Of a stretch of 64,000 nucleotides of DNA, positions 45,831 to 57,700 are shown one piece after another. Numbering within the stretch: position 1 is the stretch's first letter; the number at the start of each line of letters is the position of its first letter. This stretch comes from Haemonchus contortus. Taxonomy: Eukaryota; Nematoda; Chromadorea; Rhabditida; Trichostrongylidae. A program made the translations under genes and the position numbers. The notes beneath the pieces are model-generated. The model was not told the origin of the DNA, did not search any database, and worked only from the letters and a program-made list of their open reading frames with translations. Location of the stretch: contig LS997562.1 of assembly GCA_000469685.2 (NCBI GenBank), forward strand, positions 13,155,467-13,219,466, written 5' to 3'.

Positions 45831-48800
45831 GCTTTGACACGCCTGACCTAAGGCCTGACTTACCTGTACATTCTGACCATACACACACACATACATTTAT
45901 TTACGAAAGGGAATGTGAAGGAAAATCACCCGCTTTCAACAATACGAGCTATTTGACAGGAATTCTTAAAACCTTCATGGCTTGCCAACATCTCCCAATA
46001 AAGGTAATTGGATGAGCTAGTTACGAAATGAGCAACCGTTCTGGCTACAGTAAGCAAATGAATAGTGGTAAAGCAAGGTATGTATGTTGCATTATGAAGT
46101 GCAATTTCTGTGCGTGAAAAGCAGCGCTCTGCGCTCAACGTTACTAGAGCCTCTCTCTGTAGGCTGCCACCCAGTAAAGTAGATGATGGGTTGAATTTAT
46201 CTCATTCCGTAGGTTTAGTAATTAGTTGATGTCACTACTGATTTTGAAGGTTTCACCTTCTGAATATTCAGTGAACTGCATTTTCCATCATTAAATGTGC
46301 ATTATATTCTTTATCTCAATGTGTACATGCTAATTCACTTTGAGTTCATCTCCGTCTTTATCTGTTCACACACGGCAATTAACGGCCATCATTCAGTTCC
46401 AATTAGTTCGTGGATGCCTTCGCTGAGGACGAGCCATTATAAGCTAGTCAATTCCACCGTAACCCTACAAATTGCCGGCGACACGTTGGTCGCTAGAAGG
46501 CGTCATCAGTGGAAAGGCTGGTAACGACATGAACGGAGTGATGCAAGCAGTAATAAGTGGGTGTCGTATGTCAAAATGTAGACGTGAAATCTGCTATTCT
46601 TGGAACTCGTTGGATTAGATTGCGATCAGTCGATTTCTATGAAGAGGAGTAGTACACTGTAGGAATTTCTGCCTTCTAAAGTGTTCTGAAGGAATTTTAT
46701 CCGAGTGCTTTTCTTGGGCAGCCTCAATTTCAATGCAATATCAAGACCCAGTTCGAAACTTCCTCAACGTAATTGACCTGCTGTTTTTCGATTTTCCAAA
46801 AATGCAGTTACATAGGTTTCAGCATTTTGAAGATCCAGCTCAGCACGTTTGCGCCGTCCTTTCCGGATTGATCGCAAATCCTTTTTGCCACTATCTTACA
46901 AAGTGGCCCATGTGAATCGACTCTGATATTATTCTGCGCCGTATACGAGAGGCAGAATGTGAAGATATAAAGACTGCATTACTACAAAAGCTTGTTTTAT
47001 AGTCTGAACAAGATTTGGATCTATACTTCACTTCTCTTTATCGATGAGCAAGTGTACCATAGTTGTTGGGCCATGCACTTTTGACTTGGCTGGAAGGTCC
47101 CCTGGACTTGAATGAAGTTTCTATTCCTGTAGTTCGCTGATGTGGTAAACCCCAAGAGTACTTGACAAGGAGAGGTGAGGAGATGAATGTTCCGGGAGCA
47201 GCAGCCATACCTTTAATACGCAAGATATAATGTTCCCTGTTCAGCAATACATGAGATACCTTGCCTCGAAGTTCTGGGCAATATCTCACCACGATTCACT
47301 TCTACGTGTGGGGAAATACCTGTGGTTTTGAGAGTAGCACGCTTAGCTTCATACCATCTTCTTAGTCAGATACATGGATGTTTAAAACTTTTTATGGCCC
47401 GTTCATGGACCTTGCATGCACGCCATTGCCTTGTAGGGTAGAGTGGGAAAGAATTCTTTGAACCTATCGTTAAGAGAGTGAAAAGTTCCAGATGTTAATT
47501 CCAGATTCCAGAAAACATGTCCGAGCTGTTTGGAAACGGTTTCATTCTAGAGAGCTTAGAAAGAGTCGTACAAGTATTGGCAGTGATGAAAAGCTCCTCA
47601 AGAAGTTTGGTATGGGTACGAAGGTCAGGTTTTTAGAAATAAGGATAGGTAGAAAAATATGCGCTTCGTTCGTGAAACTATAGAATGCTTCACGTTTCGA
47701 AGACACTTTCGGAAGTAATGATATTATCTCTGCCCTGCTCTGCTCTGTGCTATGTGATATGCTTCAGAATTTCGAACCGTGCAAGACAGGGAAAAGCATA
47801 CAATTGGCTCCAGTTGAAATGATACTTGGAATGGAGGTTAAGGAAAATTGGGGTTTCTTAGAGAATGCTAAGTTTGGATTGAATTTCATATTTCAGTCTC
47901 CTGTCAGGATGTGAACATAATGTGACTTAGGAGGTAAAGTTTGAAATTGGATCAATCACGAATGTTCTTCATGGAATTTCACAATCAAAAACGTAAGAGA
48001 CTCTTTCACTCGATAACGTAGCATAGCAATATGAGGTACAACGTATCGTTTTAAATGTTGCTGGCAAAACATACTCGATCCATTCCACAGCATATACGAG
48101 AAGACATCTCAGCTCATCTTTTCTTGTCCCCCATGCTAGACTGGAGATGCTGACCCAAAGTGCAATAATATCGCTCAAGTGTTTTCAGTTCCGATTCTGA
48201 AATCAATAGATGTTACTCCAACTGTTCAGTTGTATCGAACATCGCCTGTTCCCCAGCATCGTTCCAAGAGCAGCAGATTGACGACACTTTCCCTCGAGCC
48301 AATCACTTCACTTTTGTACTTCCAAAAAGATCGGTTGTGATGAAAACTGCAATTTGATAAGGAGTGATAACTACTGAACTTATTCAGAGGTTTGCGAACA
48401 TTTAGGGTATTACTTTGTCAAGGGCGAAGAGGTTTAAGCTACAAGACTCGGGTGGGGAAGCGTAAAATGTCATCTAAAGGCCGTTAGACAAGAATAGCAT
48501 ATCTAGGGAAGAGCTAGAGATATAAGAGAGAAAAGCTCTTCACTAGCGTGGATCTCATGCCACTTTTACTACAACTAACACTATCATTTCTAAAATTCAG
48601 TTATCAAAACCAGGATCACCTCTCTCCCTCAATTTTTTTGATGTAACAATTATGGAGTCTAGGCGATTAATTCTTTTCGAGTCGAAGGCTATTCTTCAGT
48701 TACGCACTTTCAAATGACAGTGTAAGGGCGAGATGGATGCTGAGCTGATATGAAGCAGTCAGTATAGAGCGATAGTCGATGCACTTTCAGCTCGATTATT

Positions 48801-51702
48801 ACGCGATATTTCCTCTTCATAGACCCGGACCTCACCTAAGCTCAGCGCATCTTCCCCTCTTCGCAAGGTCTCAGAACGGCGTACATCCTGCAAGTTCGGA
48901 ACATGGCCAACACTTTTAGCTCGTTATGTCATTAATACCGAAACGGGCGCTTATGGCGGCATAGGCAGTATCGCGATCTTCTCCAAACTCCAATTCTTCT
49001 ACGATTCCGCTTACTTCACTGTGAATCGGACCACCGCACTGCCGCCGATGATGTTTTTTTGTATTTAGTTGTACTGCACTACTGCTTCTTATGGAGTTCG
49101 CACTGATACCGTACTTGCGTTATTCTGTCAGCTGAGGTGCTCATTAGCGGGTTCCCAGGAGAGTTGATGCTGACGCGAATTCAGATACATTGAGAACATG
49201 ATGCAGTGTTGCCGTGGTGACTTCTAAAATATCCCAAGGGGCGAGGGCAACTCATTTCATTTTGTGAATCTTATGTCATTTCATTTTATGTGAATCTGTG
49301 ACAATGCCATCAATGAACAGAGCAATCACGCCCATCCCTTCGCTTTTAAAAGAAAGACTTCGGATTGTAATGGATTTAGGCAATCGTAATAAGAAGTATT
49401 GCGCTTGAGCAGTACCTATGTGTTTATGAAATGGGATCACAAGTATTCAATTTTTTTCCTCGTGATTTTTTGGACGAAGCAAAATTACAAAGACAAATTT
49501 GCTCATTGGTTATAGTACTTCCCATAATACCAATGAGTCTCACCTAGTTTTTGTTCTTTGAACATTTTTACCAAATGGACTACTTCCGGAACAGTAACGC
49601 TTCAAATCTTGCCGGAACCAATCCAAGGGGGCGCTCTTAAATACACTCATTGTCACTCGAGTTCTAGTTGGATTTATTGCAAGTGTCTTACATACAAAAA
49701 GGTAAAGTAATTGTGAGAAACAAATATGAAGATCGCATCGCATGGTCGTGAGTTAATTGAGCTACGATAAATGTGTCAGTTCCGGGTTCCGTCATTATTG
49801 CTTCATAAAGCTTTTTGCAGTGGACCTGCGTTATTGAGCTGCCTATGGATAGAACCGCAGTGACAATTTCTTATAATCGAATTCGGAAGAATTTGGTCCT
49901 AATTTAGGTTACCCTAATGTTCTAGCAGAATAGATCCGCTATTTCTCCTCACAGGAAATGTTTTGGCAGAGACAAATTAGCTTTAGTGCATCGCTGCATG
50001 CATATGCTCTATCAAACATGCACGCCGTTCTACCTGGAATAATTTAATCAAAGCAGACGTGCCTTCCTCTTCGCGATGTCGCGCTCACCACCAGAAACAA
50101 TGTTTGTAAAGGAACCAGGGCACTGTCTGATGTGGAATGTGACCGATAAAGGAAAGAACCAGGTTGTAGGCCTTCACTCCTCTCTACACCAATAGAAATG
50201 CAGAGAGTTTGTGAAAAAAATGGGTAGTTTAGGGAATATGAAAAGTTGGTCTAGTCGAATCGCCGTAGCCACAATAATTCTGTATTTTGAGCAGCTTCGA
50301 GCAGCTTCTCCAAACGCTCGATGAAAAAGTCTCTCTCTCTATCCAGTTCGAGGTTCGAGGATGATATGAGGCTAAGGCTACACATAACTAGAAGATATGA
50401 ATCCACAACACTCGAATCTTCAGCAGATCTTCAATCTTATAGAAAAAAATCACTCTTCGACAAAACCTCTTCTTTCACGGTGAGCAGAGATCCAGTAACT
50501 TCGAATGGTTAGATAATTCGCTTCCGTTGAGAAAAAACCGATAAATAAATTATTCTCGAAGTAATTTGCTCTGTGCAGTGCTTGCAGGAACTTTCCCAAT
50601 CTCTTTTCCCCAATCGTATATGGAGCATCCACAAAGCAGAGTCGTGCTATATGTTAGAGGGTGCACCTAGTGTGGTTTTCATTGAAAGTGACATTTCAAG
50701 CAATTCTGGAATGATTTCAGGTCCACCGTAAGTCTCAAAAGCTTCTTTGTACTATGCATCAAAGTCAAACGCAACTTAAAACAGCTCCTTTTCCAACTGA
50801 GCCTCTTTTCATTTTGTACGGCGACTTAGGTTAAAGAGATCGATCAAATCAGACCAATGGTTAACAATTCATATTTTGCAAACCTTTTGCCAGAATTGAC
50901 TCAAACAAATGCTTTACCGAAAAGCATCGCCCTTCCCGTTGTATGGAGTTTACATGCCAAATTGTTACCAGTGTATCGTCTTTTAGAAGTTCCCTATGCA
51001 AATCTGAAGAAGGGAATACGATATAACATAGACAAATAGCAGTCGAATCAAGTCCTTGAAGATGGATTGTTGGCTCCTCCCCTATATCGTCTCCACCAAT
51101 CACGGACATGGGCGCTCAGTCAAGCCGCGCCCATTTCATTTAAATGCACTCTTCTGTCACTAATATACAACCGCATACATACACAAGTACTGCTCATATG
51201 GACAATCTCACTGGTTTACCGCGAACGCCCAGTGAGTTGTGTATTTCACTTGATTTGTTTTGATTATTAAAGCAATTTAATTACGAGCACAATAAATACA
51301 TAATCAAATTTTGATGTCATAACTGAACAAGGAAAAATTTTGTTCCACGAAGTTCTATCTGTTGACTAATAGGTGTGCGACCAGCCACAGGGTTCTGTCT
51401 ATCATCAATTTGGTTATACTAATTTTATAACTACATAACCGTATTTGGAGAGATTAGCATCTGAACAGAGGGCGCGCTCCCAGTTGTTATACGATTTTCC
51501 GACTGCATGCACGCTTTCTCTGTCGGGTATTCGGTAGTTCTTCCCGCTATTTCAAGAACCACAACCGATTCTGGATTTACAGTCAGATCGATATCCAGCT
51601 TGAATATTTCAATTTTAATAGCCAAATTTGGCAGCGAAAGCGATTGTCAAGTACTAGGATTTTCACTTATCGTTTTGTATCCATATTGAAATTATCTTAC
51701 AG
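45831..51702. other. Intergenic region between fitm and the homeobox gene
   Basis: A short (CA)n run lies near 45880. Frames at 46297-46524, 46733-46915, 47038-47292 (-), 47492-47683 and 49540-49743 (-) were inspected and show no domain or supported splice structure. The missing first exon of the homeobox gene should lie in the right-hand part. A candidate is ATG at 50321 with donor ACG/gtgagc at 50479, joined through a 7-base exon (50721-50727), but this is speculative. Confidence 0.4.
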
Positions 51703-54700
51703 TGATCTCACCTTATGACCATCCACTCGACATCAAGCAAGACCCGGTGGAGAAACGTCATGAAAAGGTGAGCATGTTGAGCTCGTGCTATCGTATGCAG
51801 TAAGTGTCCCTGAAAAAGATCACCTTACAGTGTTACTTCTCTAGTAACCTGATCATAAGAACTGAACTGGAACCGCTACTTGTCAGACGCTAAAACTATC
51901 TGGAGCTTTCCTCAAGTTTATCTCAACTATCATGCAGCTATTAGGACTGATCGGTTTGGAAGCGCTTTTGAAATGTATTTTCTTTGCAGGAATCGAAGAA
52001 ACAGAGGCGTAATCGGACAACCTTCACTACCTTTCAATTACACGAATTGGAGCAAGCATTTGAGCAAAGTCACTATCCAGATGTGTACGCTCGTGAACAA
52101 CTTGCCAACAAAGTGAAACTGCCTGAAGTTCGAGTACAGGTTGGGTGATAATCATTAGCTAGCGAAGATCATTCTATATGACATGAGCTATTTGATTTGT
52201 CCCTCCACTTGGACATTTGGCCAAGTCTGAGGACACATTTTTGAAAGTCAACAGAAATGAGCTTTATTGGTTCGTTTCTGGGTTTTTCATGGAACCGTGC
52301 AAAGTAGGAATAACCACGATAGTCATATTTATGACGGATAGGCAGACTACTCGAATTGGAAATGGATTCAGCGAGCTCAATAGTGATATAGGAATCGAGT
52401 TGGATCGTTGTCATAACTGCTTCTTCAAAAGTTTCCATAAGATGGTCATCCCCTGTAGCGCCCCAGTAGTACTTTCGATCATCGTTTGTGCATTACATAT
52501 CATGCCTATTTTCGATACAGCCTCCTTGTCTCCGTTGGGCTCACACCAGTTTTCTCGCACTTGTACATATTCGGTAAAGAGTTTCCAGTGAAAGACTTTG
52601 AAGAGTAGTCTGAAGAGTACTGCTCAGGAGATTTCCCTATTCCGTAAAGGGAACGTGGCGGAAATCTGTTGAAATCACGCCTCACCTAAGGGAGAGGAGA
52701 CAAACATAACAGTAGAGCAGAGCGAGATGAAGGAATAGACCGACCTCATCCAAGCTAATTCATGCTTTCATGCTTTTCTGCCCTTCTGAAACGGATAAAC
52801 GAAAGGAATCTGGGACCCCACGGTTTGTTGAGGCGTCCACTTTACTGCTTTCTCATGAGAAGCAACTGCGGAAATTCCAACTCATTAATGCCTTATTTAA
52901 CCAACCCAGCTCATCGTTAGGGTTTCTTTTGAGAACTTTGGTCTAGTAAACTAAAGCTGCTTTGGTTAAATGTGGTTTCAATGGAACTACATTTTCAGTA
53001 AATGCGAAACTCTGTCGATCCAGATAGTAATTGTCTTCCAAGCTTATGAGCGAATAGCTGATGGGCACAACTTCCTTACTTTAGTCAGAAGTGTCGAGTG
53101 GCGGAAACTGAGTCAATACCGGCTTAAAGCGAATACAGAAGGGGGCTAGGGACTCAGTTTGATCTCCAGTTTGCCTTCTAAGTTTTAATGGTTACCAGGT
53201 GTGACTAGTCGAGCAATTTATCACGATAAACTCAATTTCGACATAAAATATAAGGCTAGTTAGCCGGAGTAGGTGGCATGGTTTCTGGTGTAGAGATACA
53301 ACAAGTGAGGATCAATCCAGACCCATACTTACACTATTATTTTTCAAGTTACAAAACCAACTACAAAAAAGCTGGCATTCTTGTATAGCATATTTGGCGC
53401 CTTTTTTCGTTCACGGCTAGCCCTTATGGTAAGCCATTAGTCCATTCCCGTAGTACCCATCGATATCTTGCAATCGCGACTGGCATCTTCGTTTTTTCCT
53501 TCTGAACTGATAATTGGATGAACTTTGGAAGTGTTACGTAATTTTTCAAAGCTTTAGCAGGTTCTGTTGTTGATTACTCCTACTGTAAATATTTCCATTT
53601 TCCATAGGTCCGCTTGAATAGTTAGTATTTTGACGAGAACACTGATGATTGCTCACTGCGAAATTGTAATACTGAAAGCATAACCAGGTTTTGGTAAGAA
53701 CAAACGGTTCAAGAGTAGCTTCCTGTATAGCAAATCGCCAGCAGCCTTTTCTCCGTGCACCCAGTCCAACATTATAAATATATTAGCAAGGTCCTTCAGC
53801 TCCTCGGAGACAACAAAGGTCGTTAGGTATCCAATGGCCTCCTAAAAGTCTATCTTATCAGTTCAGTGATGAAATTTCTCCATGCTCCTATTTGATGAGG
53901 TGCTCCAACTTGTGCGAGAGTTCCTCGAAAGTCGTGGTTGTGGAATACCTATCTACAACATCTTAACGTCCTGCAGAATCAAGTTCCTTTTACTGTTGCA
54001 CATTTTGTATTGTTACATTGGCTACAGCTACACTGCTACGCGCATCTCCTGATGGCAAAATTCTCCCTAACGCCTTTTTCACTTTGTGAACTCTATGGAA
54101 TGGTTCTTAGTTGCTACCATTTTGAGAAACTGCCTTTCCAGTTAATGTGCTAATAGTTAGGCCAAGAACACAGTCAGCATACCGTACATCTGAATGTGAT
54201 AATATTTTCGAATGCTTCTCAGATTGAATGAGCATTGAAATCTGGTTCAAACGGAATTTACTAATTTGTTGTTAAAATCAGTAACCTTAAGTGTCATCAG
54301 TAGAATGTAAACTCATAGGCATCTAGGCGAGGGGGACTACAATGTGGTGTATTTGGAGGAAAAAATGAAGTACATAGAAAAATGTGGCAGTGTTCAGTTT
54401 TCGAAGGGTGGGTGTAAATGGTAGAAGGAAGCTTTAGATCCAAAAAGAAAGACGAGAAGCTTCGTTTTTTAAATCTTGCCAACTTGATTTTTTATGTTCT
54501 TGCTATAGGACTAGTATGGCGGCTTTCGGATATCATTTTGCCGATTTGGGTTGACTTCAGGCGTAGTTGCGAATCAACGGAGACAGAATCGAATGGACCT
54601 TCTTCTTTTCCAATCTTTGTAATGGGGGGCGTCTCGATAAGACAGATTTTTAGTAGCTTTGATAGCAAACTGAATCTCAAGAGAATCACTTTCTATTCGT

Positions 54701-57700
54701 AATACTTCACTCTTCCTAAGTCTTCTTTCCATAATACAATACCCATAGCCTAGTCAAATCTTTCGGAGTTACGTTTTTTACTCAGAGTAAGTAGAGAAAC
54801 GCTTCCTGCGATTTTATAGCAAAAAGTTTGGTCCTCTTTCACCACCTATCGAGTTCTTAGAGAAGAGAATTTGCTTGTCTTAAAAAGTTTTGAGAAGGCT
54901 TGACTACGATCATGGATTCAAGAGCACAGAAGCTTCCATCATTGACTCTAGATGGAGCAAGCACCCACCAATTTTCCTGAATCGCAAATCTCGGTTACGA
55001 TCCGTCAGAGGATTCCTATTTGGTCAAGCCTTCTATTGGAGGAGTTCTCATGAAATGATCTTCTTGGCAAAATAAACTCAACTTTGATGATGAGCTTCTG
55101 AAAAGAATCGAATTCGCTTCTCTCCTGCAAAGTAGGCGAATGAACAATGCAAGAATTGAATTCCATTTTCCAAGTTCTACCGAACTAGCGAACTAGCAGA
55201 ATATAGTGTAGTAATATTGTCCCAACAATAATGTGGTCTCTCAACAGACGTCTAACCGTTCATCACCCCTCTCTTTGCTGAGCTCTGTTAGCTACTTTGC
55301 CAAATTTCCAGCAGGCGTATTGAGTCTCCCTTATCACGCTGATATGTTTCGATCCCCACAGCATATGCGCGGCAAGAGCCTCTTTTAGGGTCAAACCTTT
55401 GCCCATCCCATCGTGAAATTACGAAAAGCGACATTCATCGAGTTAAAGCGGATCGAAAGATTAGTGTTTAACATTCCCAACCTTTTCAGAATGTAACGTT
55501 TCTCTCAGAGAAGCTTCGTATAAAAAATATTCCTTCGATGAAAAAACTTGATTTGATTGCCCTCGCTTTTGCCATCAAATCTTGAATCTCAGGCAAAGTC
55601 TGCTGCTACAGGCGTTTCGAACAAAGTACAGTAGGGAACTGCAGCAGTGGGCATGTTCTGTGTTCTTTCACACGCTGGGCCTTTAATCGTTTAATCACAA
55701 TAGTGCGCGTAGCGACACACCTCCCTAATCCGACAGTAATCCTACAGTAATTCGAGTCACGTCACGGTCGCCTCCACTGTTTCGCCACAAAGACAACGGA
55801 TCAGCGTTAATGGTGCGTCTTGAACATCGGCTAGAAGGAACTCGTCAAGGGATTCCAAATGCGCTGTCTCACGTCCATTAGGGGGTTGTTGGGACTTGGA
55901 TTCGTCATTCACCATTCGAATATTACAAGTTGTAAGGGTACTTCAGAACAAAATCATGAAATTTATCTACACCGGAGCTACATCAACAAAACGATAGTAC
56001 ACTGCCATCAGTATCATCAGTACACTAATCCCAAGCAGCACATTGTTAGGGACATTTGGTTTTCATTCACTTTTTTTTCATTCTTTCTCTACCACTACTC
56101 ACCGTCTTCCACTGCCATCGTCCCTACCATTACATTGTCTCGAAATTATTAGGTTGGAAAGAAAGTCCTGCGGCAAAAAGTGACTATGAATTCATCTCTA
56201 GAATTTTTCACATAAATCAAATCTTGAAAATATACATTCACAAAGGTGATTAACAGTTTACTCTTATCCTTTGAGCAAATCACTTATGCGTTTTGTAAAG
56301 AAGTCAGGAAGCTCTAACTCGAAGAAATCACTGACTATCGTTTCCAGAAAAGTTGATCCACGAATTTTTTCTAACAGAGGGACGCTTGGAAAGGCTGAGC
56401 CATGGTAATTATAAGGGACCACATTTCGGGTGTACGACACCTGTCTGAAGCGAAATTTCGACGTGTGCTGTCCTTCAGCAGAGACCAAAAATATCTTTTT
56501 AGCCGTCTTTCTAATCACGTTGGCCAAATACTGGGGTTCATAGGGGTAAGAGACAGCTGTGTCTACATATCTAGTCTGCACTTAGCAAGTCACAGTGGAT
56601 GAGTTCCTTAAGACCACTGAAAACTATGGCACGATGCTTGCGTTACCTCGAAAGCCAGCAATTCCTAAAGTGGAGCGATCCAACCGATTGGTAACCGTTG
56701 ATCGGTGATCACTGCTAGCATCCGAAGGATTCTGATGAATTGAGTCGCTACACTTGCGTTTTTCCCGTGGAATGCCCTGCAGAAGGTCTGGGTAGGAAAC
56801 GGGTGTTGTCCATTCATTGGCGGTAGTGCTGGGGAAGCCCACGTGCGTGCCCCTGTTTACTAATAATATTCGGATTGCCAGGAAGTGTCCTAGTAGATTA
56901 CTATCTTTGCTATCACGCTCACATTGTTCACAAAGATTTTTAACGCCTCGGATTTTTTGTCGCAGAATTTTCTAGCTCTCCATATAACCACTATTCACTT
57001 ATATAGTCTGTCACTAGTGAATGGAAAGGAGCGGAACCCAAAACTCCCTTCTTCTTCTTCGATATGGCTACTTAGCTGTTATAGTTATCAAGTTCAATTA
57101 GGTAACGTCACGTCCAAATTGATTGGCAATTAATGGCAATGGATTTGATTCGAAGCGCTGCCTTAGTGTGTAGGCCGGATGTGCTGCAACGGCCACTAAT
57201 GACGTACAGGGTACGGTAATCTGACACTAGTCGGCAAGGATTAACGGGTAACAGTCAATTGGTAACAATAGAGGTGCAGATGTGAGTTCATCGAGCGTTG
57301 AGAGTAGGGGGGATCGTAAGAAAAAGCCACTTTTCAAAAACCGTGGGCAGGCATGTTCCTGCTAAAATTAGGGTTTCAATTTTGATTGCTCGGTCCATAA
57401 ACCTCCTCACCATACGATACTGGTGAAGCAGAGCCACATTCCTTCATTGTCAGATCCTTCCGGAATCAATGTAACAAGCATCGAGCCATTTCGACTTCAG
57501 ACTTGAGCCACTTGGTGTTGACAAGGCACATGGACAGATTATGGCCACGATAACTTTTGTGGTTGAGCGGAGTGGGGGGGATCACAGCTGAGAACATGCA
57601 TGGAAGCTTTATGTGAGGTATCGACAAAAGCATACGTCCTGTTGATGAAGCTCATCACTTTGAAACAATTGGTGATGCATGCTTACGATGAGAAATGTGT

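Noticed and set aside
47038..47292. 84-codon minus-strand frame
   Set aside because: No domain and no splice context.
52217..52591. 124-codon + frame right after the homeobox exon
   Set aside because: Non-ATG start, overlaps an 89-codon frame on the other strand, no domain.
54418..54702. Small nested membrane-protein gene in the homeobox intron
   Set aside because: It starts with ATG and has a hydrophobic stretch, but no family is recognisable and frames of this length arise by chance here.
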